Positions 8,914-16,776 of a stretch of DNA of 64,000 nucleotides are shown here, in pieces (within the stretch, counting starts at the first letter, position 1; each line of letters starts with the position of its first letter). The position numbers and the translations under genes are program-made. The stretch comes from Rhodoluna sp. (GTDB taxonomy: Bacteria; Actinomycetota; Actinomycetes; Actinomycetales; Microbacteriaceae). The notes under the pieces are model-generated. The model saw nothing but the letters and a program-made list of their open reading frames with translations. It was not told where the DNA came from and did not search any database. The stretch lies in NCBI GenBank assembly GCA_024641985.1, contig JAHEBZ010000003.1, positions 186,001-250,000 of the forward strand, read 5' to 3'.

Positions 8914-9734
8914 TGGGAACCACATTAGCTCGCCTTCTAGAGGTGTTTGAGGAGCTTTGGCCGGTTTCGGGTGCAGAAGACTGGGATGCCGCCGGGCTCG
9001 TGTCGGGAGCAGTCACCGACAGTGTTAGCCGTGTATTGCTAACGGTGGATGTGACATCGGAGATCATCACAGAGGCAATCGAGGGGGAATTTGATTTGGT
9101 TTTGGCCCATCATCCGTTTCTCATGCGTGGTGTCACAACGCTAAGCGCAGAAACGGCAAAGGGTTCAACTATTAGCCGGGCGATTAAATCGAGCGTAGCC
9201 ATTTATGCGGCGCATACAAACGCCGACATCGTCGCTGATGGCGTGTCAGACACCATGGCCAAGCGCCTAGGGTTGGTAGATCTTGAACCGCTCGCTGGCA
9301 AACCTGGTTCTGATGTCGGTCACGGCCGAATTGGCAAACTTCTAAATCCGGCTACACTCGGTAGCCTCGCGAGACACATCGCGACAGTTTTGCCTTCAAC
9401 CGCTACCGGCGTTCGAGTAGCTGGTGATTATGAGCAGCAGATAAATCGCGTCGCGTTGTGCGCTGGAGCCGGCGACTCGTTTATGAAACAAGCCCTCGAC
9501 GCAAAGGTTGATGTCTTCATAACCTCAGACCTCAGACATCATGTCGTCCAAGACGCCCGAGAGTCGGCTATCCTCAATTCAGGCGCGCCAGCAGTAATTG
9601 ACGTTTCGCACTGGGCCGCAGAGTGGCTTTGGTTAGATGTCGCTGCTGCTCAGTTGGCAAGTCGATTTCCGAACATCCAATTCGTGGTCAGTCACATTCG
9701 AACTGACCCCTGGGATTTCGTAGTTACTCAATAG
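8913..9734 (+). CDS. Nif3-like dinuclear metal centre protein (DUF34)
   Basis: A 273-residue member of the YbgI/Nif3 family, toroidal hexamers with a two-metal site whose cellular role is still unsettled (GTP cyclohydrolase-type and metal chaperone roles have been proposed). Metal-site segments are visible: LVLAHHPFLMRG, AAHTNADIV and near the C-terminus VIDVSHWAAEW. The start ATG shares its A with the stop codon of the permease gene. The Nif3-zinc ribbon-RNase HI order is the same as Rv2230c-Rv2228c in M. tuberculosis, which supports the calls. Confidence 0.9.
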   Translation: MGTTLARLLEVFEELWPVSGAEDWDAAGLVSGAVTDSVSRVLLTVDVTSEIITEAIEGEFDLVLAHHPFLMRGVTTLSAETAKGSTISRAIKSSVAIYAAHTNADIVADGVSDTMAKRLGLVDLEPLAGKPGSDVGHGRIGKLLNPATLGSLARHIATVLPSTATGVRVAGDYEQQINRVALCAGAGDSFMKQALDAKVDVFITSDLRHHVVQDARESAILNSGAPAVIDVSHWAAEWLWLDVAAAQLASRFPNIQFVVSHIRTDPWDFVVTQ

Positions 9735-9744
9735 GAGATTTAAT

Positions 9745-10458
9745 TTGAAGGCCACAGCAGCAGAGCAACTAGACCTATTGAGTCTTGCGAACTTAGAAGC
9801 TGAAATAGCCCGCACTCGTCGGGCAATTTCTGAAGTTGCCAATCCGGCGCAATATGCAACCGAGCGCGCGGCGCAGTTGGAGCTAGCAAGCAAGCTCATC
9901 GATGCTAGAAACGATCTCGACTCAATCGAGCTCGAACTTAAACGTGCAGAGGCAGATTTGCACCTTGTTGAAGAGCGAATCAAAAAAGACAACCAGCGTT
10001 TGGTCAACACAAATTCACCAAAAGATGCGCAAGGCATTCAATCAGAGCTCGTGTCTCTGGCCGCGCGAAAATCTGACCTAGAAGACGCCGAATTGTTCAT
10101 ATTGGAGCGTAAAGAAATAGCTCAATCAAGCTTCGAAACGATAGCTCAGCAAAAGCACCTAATAGATGCAGACCTCGAAGTTGCGATCAGCGCAAACGAG
10201 CAACAGGTGTTGAAATTGCGTTCGGGATTAGATTTGCAGGAGCAGGATAAAGCTCAGCAAGCGGCCCGTCTTTCACCAGAGTTATTGAAATTATTTGCAC
10301 AGAAAGCAAGTCGCGGAATACCTGTAGCGCGATTAATCGGACGTGAGTGCGGCGCATGTCGTATCAGCATGGGTGCAAGTGCTTATGCAGAGGTAACGGC
10401 TCTGGCTTCGGATGAAATCGCCACCTGCCCAGAGTGCCAGGCCGTTTTAGTTCGATGA
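9745..10458 (+). CDS. Coiled-coil zinc-ribbon protein (CT398/DUF164 type)
   Basis: A 237-residue protein: about 180 residues of charged heptad-like helix that should form a long coiled-coil hairpin, then a C4 zinc ribbon (CGAC near residue 205 and CPEC near 231). The function is unknown; family members are thought to bind nucleic acid or act as scaffolds. The start is TTG at 9745, selected because AGGAG lies 7 bases upstream and no better in-frame start exists. Its stop overlaps the next start as ATGA. Confidence 0.87.
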   Translation: MKATAAEQLDLLSLANLEAEIARTRRAISEVANPAQYATERAAQLELASKLIDARNDLDSIELELKRAEADLHLVEERIKKDNQRLVNTNSPKDAQGIQSELVSLAARKSDLEDAELFILERKEIAQSSFETIAQQKHLIDADLEVAISANEQQVLKLRSGLDLQEQDKAQQAARLSPELLKLFAQKASRGIPVARLIGRECGACRISMGASAYAEVTALASDEIATCPECQAVLVR

Positions 10459-11612
10459 AGCTACCTCAAAATCTCATCATCGAGGCCGATGGTGGTTCGC
10501 GAGGCAACCCTGGGCCGGCTGGTTCTGGTGCCGCAGTAATCGATGCCGATACCGGCGAAGTTGTTCTCGAAATTGCACGCTTCATCGGGGTGGCTACCAA
10601 CAATGTGGCCGAATACCTTGCCTTGAAGGCCGGTCTCGAGGGCGCCCTAAGCATTAATGCCGAGGCCAGAATTTTGGTCCGAATGGATTCAAAGCTGGTA
10701 ATTGAGCAGATGGCTGGTCGGTGGAAAATAAAGCACCCCGACATGATTCAACTTGGTGCCGAAGTGCAACAGCTAGCCAGAGGGCGGCAAATCCGATGGC
10801 AGTGGATTCCTCGCGAAGAGAATTCGCGGGCTGATGCCCTTGCGAATAAGGCGATGGACGAGAGAATCGATTCGGATCGCTCATTGCAGGATTCGACACC
10901 AAGAGCCTCAACTGTCGAATTTGACCAGTTGCTACCAAGTTCGGTGAGAGCTCCAGGTTCAGTCACCGATGAACTCACCACGGTGATTTTGGTTCGCCAT
11001 GGGCGCACACACCTAACCGAGTCCAAGCGCATTTCGGGCAGTGGCGGTCAAAACCCGGGGCTTTCAGAGGCCGGTCGAGCCGATGCCCACAACGTGGCCA
11101 AGGCGCTTGCCGAAATCGGGAATTCTGGTCAGTGGGCTCATCTGGCTCCCGTTTCGGCCATAGTTAGTTCGCCGATTCAAAGAACCGTCGACACAGCGAA
11201 CATAATTTCAAACACCCTGTCGCTCGGTATTGAGTTAATGCCCGAAATCGCCGAAGTTTCATTTGGCGATTGGGATGGGCACACCGCTGACGAAGTCAAA
11301 GTGAAATGGCCAGACCAATTTGAGGCTTGGCGTGGCGCTTGGGATGTAGCTCCGCCTAACGGCGAATCCTTGAGCACTTTTGATGAACGCGTGCAAGACG
11401 GTCGACGTCAAATTCTTGGAAAGATGGCGAGCAAAACAGTAGTGGTCGTTTCGCACGTCATGCCAATACGCGGGTTTATCCGGGCGGGCTTGAACGCTGG
11501 TGCCGAGGCATATTGGCGGCCACAAATTTCGCCATGTTCCATCACCATCATTCGTTTCTGGGGAGATCAGGCCGCTGAAATTGTGGCTCTCAATTCAACT
11601 TCGCATTTGTAG
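10455..11612 (+). CDS. Bifunctional RNase HI / histidine acid phosphatase (CobC-like)
   Basis: A 385-residue fusion. The N-terminal RNase HI domain has its acidic residues in EADGGSRGNPGP, NNVAEYLALKAG, RMDSKLVIEQ and NSRADALANKA; it removes RNA from RNA-DNA hybrids. After a linker (about 140-175), a histidine-phosphatase domain follows, with the catalytic LVRHGRTHLTE and the second His in VVSHVMPIRG. The same fusion is known as Rv2228c in M. tuberculosis, where the phosphatase part is related to alpha-ribazole phosphatase of cobalamin synthesis. Start ATG 10455 overlaps the preceding stop; an extension to 10434 is not needed. Confidence 0.94.
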   Translation: MKLPQNLIIEADGGSRGNPGPAGSGAAVIDADTGEVVLEIARFIGVATNNVAEYLALKAGLEGALSINAEARILVRMDSKLVIEQMAGRWKIKHPDMIQLGAEVQQLARGRQIRWQWIPREENSRADALANKAMDERIDSDRSLQDSTPRASTVEFDQLLPSSVRAPGSVTDELTTVILVRHGRTHLTESKRISGSGGQNPGLSEAGRADAHNVAKALAEIGNSGQWAHLAPVSAIVSSPIQRTVDTANIISNTLSLGIELMPEIAEVSFGDWDGHTADEVKVKWPDQFEAWRGAWDVAPPNGESLSTFDERVQDGRRQILGKMASKTVVVVSHVMPIRGFIRAGLNAGAEAYWRPQISPCSITIIRFWGDQAAEIVALNSTSHL

Positions 11613-11634
11613 TTTGCAAGCTTTGGCGTAACCT
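11607..11634 (+). promoter_or_regulatory. Candidate promoter of RNase P RNA
   Basis: TTGTAG (11607-11612) and TAACCT (11629-11634) are spaced by 16 bases. TAACCT ends 7 bases before the predicted 5' end of the RNA at 11642. Confidence 0.5.
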
Positions 11635-11641
11635 TGAGTTT

Positions 11642-11987
11642 GGATGGGTCGGCAAGGCGATCGCGGCAGTAATGTCGAGGAACGTCCGGGCTCCGGAGAG
11701 CACGACGGTGGCTAACGGCCACCCAGGGCAACCTGCGAGATAGTGCAACAGAAAGTAAACCGCCGCTTTGCGGTAAGGGTGAAACGGTGGTGTAAGAGAC
11801 CACCAGCGATGTGTGTGAGCATATCGGCTATGTAAACCTCGTCGGGAGCAAGGTCAGATAGAGATCTTATGAGCTGCTCGCTCTTGATCTCGGGTAGACC
11901 GCTAGAGGCCAGTGGCAACGCTGGCATTAGATAGATGATCGTCACCTAGAAATAGGCACAAAACCCGGCGTATCAGCCGGCCCATCC
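11642..11987 (+). ncRNA. rnpB: RNase P RNA component, type A
   Basis: The catalytic RNA that cuts 5' leaders from pre-tRNAs. The ends pair as helix P1: GGATGGGTCGGC at 11642 with GCCGGCCCATCC ending at 11987. The universal core is recognisable: GAGGAACGTCCGGGCTCC near the 5' end, the AGGGTGAAACGGTG stretch around 11777, and ACAAAACCCGGC near the 3' end. The length of about 346 bases fits a short actinobacterial type A RNA. Its 3' end abuts the stop codon of ppgK on the other strand. Confidence 0.95.
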
Positions 11988-11988
11988 A

Positions 11989-12747
11989 TTAATCTTCTCG
12001 GTTTTTATAGGCCAGAGCAGCTGCGCCCAAAATGCCGGCATTGTTTCTTTTAGCCGCTGGAACAATTTCGGCATTCAACTTAAGTAGTGGCAAAAACTCG
12101 CCATGTTGTTTCGAAACTCCGCCGCCGATAACAATGAGGTCGGGCGAGAAAAGCCTCTCGACTACCGAGAAATACTTCTGCAGCCTTACCGACCATTCTG
12201 CAAACGAGAGGTTCTCGCGCTCTTTTGCAGAAAACGCAGCCTTGGTTTCGTAATCGATTCCTTCGATCTGGAGATGCCCCAATTCGGCGTTCGGCACCAG
12301 TTCACCATTTATAAAAAGCGCTGTGCCAATGCCCGTGCCAAGCGTGCACATAAACACCAAACCTTTTCGCTTGCGAGCGGCACCAAATTTAACTTCGGCA
12401 ACACCTGCTGCATCGGCGTCGTTAATCATGTGCACATGGTGCCCGAGAGTGCGTTCAAATAGTGTTTCAGCATCGAGGCCAATCCACTCCTTTGAGATAT
12501 TCGCTGCAGACATGGTGTGGCCATTCTTCACAACCGCCGGAAAACAAATACCTACAGGAATTGCGAGCCGACCCGGGTGAAGCTGGTTTACCAGTTGCTT
12601 TACAACAAGCGCTATGTCTGCAGGTTTTCCACCTTCTGGTGTTGCAACTCGCACTCGCTCACCGATCAGTGAGCCATCCTTCACGTTAACGAGTGCTGCC
12701 TTAATTCCTGTGCCACCAATGTCAATTCCAATTGCTTTTTTTGCCAT
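11989..12747 (-). CDS. ppgK: Polyphosphate glucokinase
   Basis: Phosphorylates glucose using polyphosphate, and usually ATP as well. It is an ROK-family kinase of 252 residues with the N-terminal phosphate loop IGIDIGGTGIKAALV, INDADAAGVAEV (catalytic Asp) and LGTGIGTALFINGELVPN, followed by ELGHLQIEG. The enzyme is characteristic of actinobacteria. It lies 13 bases after map on the same strand, with its own ribosome site (AGGAGAAAG), so the two are probably co-transcribed. Confidence 0.93.
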   Translation of the reverse strand: MAKKAIGIDIGGTGIKAALVNVKDGSLIGERVRVATPEGGKPADIALVVKQLVNQLHPGRLAIPVGICFPAVVKNGHTMSAANISKEWIGLDAETLFERTLGHHVHMINDADAAGVAEVKFGAARKRKGLVFMCTLGTGIGTALFINGELVPNAELGHLQIEGIDYETKAAFSAKERENLSFAEWSVRLQKYFSVVERLFSPDLIVIGGGVSKQHGEFLPLLKLNAEIVPAAKRNNAGILGAAALAYKNRED

Positions 12748-12760
12748 GAGGTTCTTTCTC

Positions 12761-13630
12761 CTAGGGGAGTGTGAGTATTTCTGGTCCGTCTTCGGTGATC
12801 ACTATTGTGTGCTCAAATTGCGCGGTTAAACTCTTGTCTTTGGTTACAACTGTCCAGCCGTCTGCCCACATATCCCACTCATAGCCACCAAGTGTGAGCA
12901 TCGGTTCAATGGTGAAAACCATTCCCACATGAATTTCGTCATCGAACATTGGGGCGGAATCGAAGTGTGGAATCACGAGGCCGGAATGAAAGGCTTCGCC
13001 GATTCCGTGGCCCGTGAAGTCTCTGACCGAGGAATAACCAAAACGACGCGCGTATGTCTCAATCGTTCGTCCGATCACATTTACTTGTCGGCCAGGCAGT
13101 GCCGCGTTGATTCCTCGCATCATCGCTTCGTGAGTTCGATCGACTAAATCGCTAGCCTCAGTTGAAACACTACCGATCTTAAAAGTCACGTTGCTGTCGC
13201 CGTGAAATCCGTCGTGAAATGCCGTTATATCGATGTTAAGAATGTCACCGTCTTTAATGGTCGTGTCATCTGGAATGCCGTGGCAAATAACTTCATTAAG
13301 CGAGGAACAAAGCGATTTTGGAAAACCTCTGTAGCCCAGCGTTGACGGATATGCATTCTGCGAAATTAGAAATTCGTGACCTATGCGGTCTAGTTCGTCG
13401 GTGGTTACGCCAGGCCTTGCGTTTTCACCAACCAGGGCGATGGCCTGAGCCGCAATGCGTCCTGCTTTGCGAATCTTCGATATTTCATCGGCGGTTCGAA
13501 TGTGCCCGCCAGCCCATTTTTGAGGTGCGGCTTTGCCTACATACTCAGGGCGCTTAATTGATGGCGGCACTGCACGTTGCGGGCTGAGGGTGCCAGCGAT
13601 TAATAATCCAGTATCTTGTTCGCGAGGCAT
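12761..13630 (-). CDS. map: Methionine aminopeptidase, type Ic
   Basis: Removes the initiator methionine from new proteins. The metal ligands are present: two Asp in [15 protein letters not shown], His in [12 protein letters not shown], and Glu in FTIEPML and QFEHTIV. The N-terminal extension of about 40 residues ([17 protein letters not shown]) is the proline-rich segment that marks type Ic enzymes of actinobacteria, proposed to contact the ribosome. The ATG at 13630 lies 6 bases after TAGACT on the minus strand and has no ribosome site, which indicates a leaderless mRNA. Confidence 0.95.
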   Translation of the reverse strand: MPREQDTGLLIAGTLSPQRAVPPSIKRPEYVGKAAPQKWAGGHIRTADEISKIRKAGRIAAQAIALVGENARPGVTTDELDRIGHEFLISQNAYPSTLGYRGFPKSLCSSLNEVICHGIPDDTTIKDGDILNIDITAFHDGFHGDSNVTFKIGSVSTEASDLVDRTHEAMMRGINAALPGRQVNVIGRTIETYARRFGYSSVRDFTGHGIGEAFHSGLVIPHFDSAPMFDDEIHVGMVFTIEPMLTLGGYEWDMWADGWTVVTKDKSLTAQFEHTIVITEDGPEILTLP

Positions 13631-13633
13631 GAG

Positions 13634-13642
13634 TAAAGTCTA
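13634..13642. promoter_or_regulatory. Overlapping divergent -10 elements of map and the small SPOR-like gene
   Basis: On the minus strand TAGACT (13642-13637) stands six bases before the map ATG. On the plus strand TAAAGT (13634-13639) stands eight bases before the ATG at 13648. The two hexamers overlap by three bases, so the polymerase probably cannot serve both at once. Confidence 0.5.
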
Positions 13643-13647
13643 TTTCT

Positions 13648-13845
13648 ATGGGAGAGAAACAAAGTGCACGCAACGATGAGCCAAGCTATTGGTTCAACTT
13701 GAGAACCCTGAAAGTTGAAAAGGGATTAAAGACCGCTGCAAGTTTTAGAGTTGGCCCCTTTGAAACCGAGGATGAGGCTGCGGCGGCATTGACCACCATT
13801 CGAAAGCGTGCCGAATTGTGGAAAGATTCAGAGCAAGACGATTAA
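13648..13845 (+). CDS. Small SPOR-like conserved protein
   Basis: A 65-residue acidic protein with the pattern YWFNLRTLKVEKG, then VGPFETEDEAAAAL, then a helix rich in Arg, Lys and Glu. This pattern recurs in short actinobacterial proteins often labelled SPOR-domain, and they commonly sit beside map. No signal or membrane segment is seen, so peptidoglycan binding is not supported and the role is unknown. The start at 13648 lies only 17 bases from the divergent map start and appears leaderless. It converges on panB with a 10-base gap. Confidence 0.75.
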   Translation: MGEKQSARNDEPSYWFNLRTLKVEKGLKTAASFRVGPFETEDEAAAALTTIRKRAELWKDSEQDD

Positions 13846-13855
13846 CCGCGCCAGG

Positions 13856-14671
13856 CTATTCGGCAAACGAAGTATTGGAATCAGGAAATGTCGAAGTTTG
13901 CACTTCAGCGCGATAGGTTGAGGCAGCTTCAAATAGATCCGCACGTAAATTGGCATATTGTTTGACGAATTTGCGAGGTTTGTGACCCGCCAAACCGGCA
14001 AAATCTGTCCACACTAATATTTGACCGTCGGTCTTCGGCCCAGCACCGATACCGATCGTCGGTATTCGAAGGGCAGCGGTTACTTCCCCCGCTATGTCGA
14101 CGGGTACGAGTTCAAGAACAATGGCAAAGGCGCCCGCCGCTTCGAGAGCAAGCGCATCCTCGATCAGTTTCGCGGCTTTTTTGCCTCGGCCTTGAATTTT
14201 GAAACCACCGAGGGCGTTCACGCTCTGTGGCGTGAAACCTAAGTGCCCCATAACCGGAACGCCGGCAGTAACAATCGCTTCGATTTGCGGTACCCGTTCG
14301 GACCCGCCTTCAAGCTTTACGGCCGCAGCCCCAGTGGCCTTGATAATTCGAATCGAATTGGCAACCGCATCCTGGGTGCCGGTCTCATAGCTACCGAAAG
14401 GCAAATCTACAACAACGAGGCTTCTTTTGGCCGCTGTCGCGACTGCCCGCCCGAACGGAATCATTTCGTCAACAGTGATCGGCAAAGTTGTGCTGTAACC
14501 AAGCACGTTATCGGCAGCCGAATCGCCTACCAGCAAAACATCGATACCCGCCTCATCGAAAATCGCGGCTGTTAATGCGTCATAACTCGTCAAGCAACTG
14601 AATTTATGCCCAGCCGCCTTAAACTCTGCCAGATGGCTGGTTCTAATTTTTCGAGGTGTGAAAGGCTCCAC
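13856..14671 (-). CDS. panB: 3-methyl-2-oxobutanoate hydroxymethyltransferase
   Basis: First committed step of pantothenate synthesis: adds a hydroxymethyl group from methylene-tetrahydrofolate to 2-oxoisovalerate. The 271-residue length is normal. The signature segments are VGDSAADNVLGYSTTLP, MGHLGFTPQSVN and LELVPVDIAGEVTAAL followed by RIPTIGIGAG. The start is GTG at 14671, directly next to the TAA of the preceding Rid gene (TAAGTG), so translation should be coupled. No panC or panD is in the window. Confidence 0.95.
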   Translation of the reverse strand: MEPFTPRKIRTSHLAEFKAAGHKFSCLTSYDALTAAIFDEAGIDVLLVGDSAADNVLGYSTTLPITVDEMIPFGRAVATAAKRSLVVVDLPFGSYETGTQDAVANSIRIIKATGAAAVKLEGGSERVPQIEAIVTAGVPVMGHLGFTPQSVNALGGFKIQGRGKKAAKLIEDALALEAAGAFAIVLELVPVDIAGEVTAALRIPTIGIGAGPKTDGQILVWTDFAGLAGHKPRKFVKQYANLRADLFEAASTYRAEVQTSTFPDSNTSFAE

Positions 14672-15064
14672 TTAGCTGCGTTTCCAGGCGTCAACTTCGA
14701 TTTCAACTAACATCGCCGGGTTGATGAACTGTATGCCGGCTAACATCGTAGCCGCCGGTCGAATCTCTCCGAATACCTCACCGTGAGCTTTGCCAACTGC
14801 ATCCATGTCGTCGGCATTTGCGAGGTAGACACGGCTGCGAACAACGTCTGCAAGCGTGTAGCCGACCTGAGCCAGTGCAGGCGCGATGACTTCATTGAGT
14901 GTTGTGAGGGTTTGTCCGTGGGCATCGCCTTCAGCCTGCAAAACTCCACCAACAGTCGCAGTCGAGCCCGAAACGTGAACATAGTCTCCGGCTACTGTGG
15001 CACGAGAATAGCCGATCACGCTTTCCCATGGGCCTCCCGATGAAATCAATTTGTCTGCTGCCAT
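14672..15064 (-). CDS. Rid (YjgF/YER057c/UK114) family protein, not canonical RidA
   Basis: A 130-residue Rid-family trimer subunit; RidA itself hydrolyses reactive enamine and imine intermediates. The family segments GDYVHVSGSTA, GEGDAHGQT-like AEGDAHGQTLTTLNEV and VRSRVYLAN are clear. The catalytic arginine of RidA (in PARS of E. coli) is replaced: the segment here reads RPAATMLAG. It is therefore more likely one of the other Rid subgroups, with unknown substrate. A ribosome site AAGGGAAG precedes the ATG at 15064. It is co-oriented and contiguous with panB. Confidence 0.85.
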   Translation of the reverse strand: MAADKLISSGGPWESVIGYSRATVAGDYVHVSGSTATVGGVLQAEGDAHGQTLTTLNEVIAPALAQVGYTLADVVRSRVYLANADDMDAVGKAHGEVFGEIRPAATMLAGIQFINPAMLVEIEVDAWKRS

Positions 15065-15078
15065 TTGTTCTTCCCTTA

Positions 15079-16737
15079 CTATCCCGAGTATTTATTTGTG
15101 ATGGGCATTCGTCGATCTCTACCGAAAGACATGCTTGAAATTTTAGGGCCTATCGCTCCCTGTCGGCGCTTCCATTCCGCTCGATCAACTAGGCCGGCAA
15201 CCCTCAGCACAACCTCTTCGTCAAAACCCCGCGCAATTATTTCGACTCTAGAAAGTCTCTCGTTCAGATAGGCGGCCAAGATTGCATCCAGCACTACATA
15301 ATCTGGCAGGCTATCTTGATCAGTTTGACCAGGGCGCAGTTCGGCCGATGGAGGTTTGTCAATTGAGTTCTTCGGAATTGGCGGCGTCTGGCCTGATTGC
15401 AGGGCCGAATCGTTGCGCCAGCTTGCGAGACGCCAAACCATTGTTTTTTCGATGTCTTTGATGGGCGCGAAACCGCCCACCGAGTCGCCATAAATTGTGC
15501 TGTAGCCAACCGCTAACTCAGATTTGTTGCCGGTTGTAAGCGTGAGGTGCCCCTCTAGGTTGCTTAGCGTCATCAGAATCACGCCGCGCATGCGAGCCTG
15601 CAAGTTCTCGGCGGCCAGATCTGTTGCCCGAAGTTGCTTCTCTACTGGCTTCACTAAACCTTTAATTGGTTCGGTTCTGCAATCGATGTTCAATCTTTTG
15701 GCAAGGTCAAAGGCATCAGATTTTGAATGATCCGAAGAGTATTTGCTGGGCATAGATACGCCGAAAACACGTTCACTGCCGAGTGCATCCACTGCAATGG
15801 CAGCACAAACCGCCGAATCGATTCCGCCGCTGAGACCTAAAATCACAGATTTGAAGCCGTTTTTGTCTACATAGTCGCGCAGGCCAAGCACCAACGCCTG
15901 CCAAATCTGCCAAAGTTCGTCGTTATGTTCAATTGGCTCGGCCAGCACAGGCTCGATGTGGTTTTTATCTGCAATATCAAAGATAGCCAAATCGGTTTCA
16001 AATTGCTTTCCGCGGCCGATAATGGCTCCGGATGCATCCACCATAACGCTATCGCCGTCAAATACCAGGTCGTCTTGGCCGCCAACAAGGTTTACATAGG
16101 CAACCGCGCAATCTTGCGATTGAGCCACTTCTCTTATTATTTCTAATCGGTCGTCACTCTTCGATATCTCGAATGGTGAACCGTTTAGAACAAGCAGGCA
16201 GTCAACCGATGCGTTCTTCATGCCAGATACTGGCCCGCCCTTTTGCCAGATGTCCTCGCATATTGCAATGCCAAACTTCATGCCGGAGTGGTTGAATACG
16301 ACCAAATCTGTTCCCGGCTTGAAGTTTCGGTACTCATCAAAAACGCCGTAGTTAGGCAAGTGATGTTTTGCATATTGAGCGGCTACTTTGCCGCCAAAAA
16401 TAATCGACGCGGTGTTGGTTGCACCTATCCATTGGTTCTGTCCGGTTTGATCCTTGATTGATGCCGGATGGCCAATTATTACTGCCGTGTCGGCTAATCC
16501 GCACTCGAGAAGCGTTGAGGCAAACTGGTCTATCGCTTTCTCTGCATCGCTAATGAACTGTCTGCGTGCGGCCAAATCTTCGATGGGATACCCGGTAGCG
16601 GCCATTTCGCCGAAAAGAACGACGTTTGCACCCTTGGCGCTGGCGTCTTTTACCATTTGAAGACAGTCGGCAAGGTTCTCAGAAAGCTGACCAACGACAG
16701 GATTTGTCTGGGCCAACGCTAAGCGAAGTTGAGGCAT
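15079..16737 (-). CDS. nadE: Glutamine-dependent NAD+ synthetase
   Basis: Final step of NAD synthesis: amidates nicotinate adenine dinucleotide with ammonia released from glutamine. The N-terminal nitrilase-type glutaminase domain has Glu (GEMAATGYP), Lys (KHHLPNYG) and Cys (GIAICEDIW). The C-terminal synthetase has the pyrophosphatase loop LGLSGGIDSAV. The frame is open upstream to 17064, but that part is antisense to glnA2 and unlike the family. ATG 16737 is preferred because TAGGCT ends 7 bases upstream with no ribosome site; ATG 16743 is two codons longer. 552 residues. Confidence 0.93.
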   Translation of the reverse strand: MPQLRLALAQTNPVVGQLSENLADCLQMVKDASAKGANVVLFGEMAATGYPIEDLAARRQFISDAEKAIDQFASTLLECGLADTAVIIGHPASIKDQTGQNQWIGATNTASIIFGGKVAAQYAKHHLPNYGVFDEYRNFKPGTDLVVFNHSGMKFGIAICEDIWQKGGPVSGMKNASVDCLLVLNGSPFEISKSDDRLEIIREVAQSQDCAVAYVNLVGGQDDLVFDGDSVMVDASGAIIGRGKQFETDLAIFDIADKNHIEPVLAEPIEHNDELWQIWQALVLGLRDYVDKNGFKSVILGLSGGIDSAVCAAIAVDALGSERVFGVSMPSKYSSDHSKSDAFDLAKRLNIDCRTEPIKGLVKPVEKQLRATDLAAENLQARMRGVILMTLSNLEGHLTLTTGNKSELAVGYSTIYGDSVGGFAPIKDIEKTMVWRLASWRNDSALQSGQTPPIPKNSIDKPPSAELRPGQTDQDSLPDYVVLDAILAAYLNERLSRVEIIARGFDEEVVLRVAGLVDRAEWKRRQGAIGPKISSMSFGRDRRMPITNKYSG

Positions 16738-16744
16738 AACCATT

Positions 16745-16750
16745 AGCCTA
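16745..16750 (-). promoter_or_regulatory. Candidate -10 element for leaderless nadE
   Basis: TAGGCT on the minus strand, 7 bases before ATG 16737. It lies in a 39-base gap shared with the divergent glnA2. Confidence 0.45.
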
Positions 16751-16776
16751 GTAGCAGGGAGAGAGAGGAACACCCG

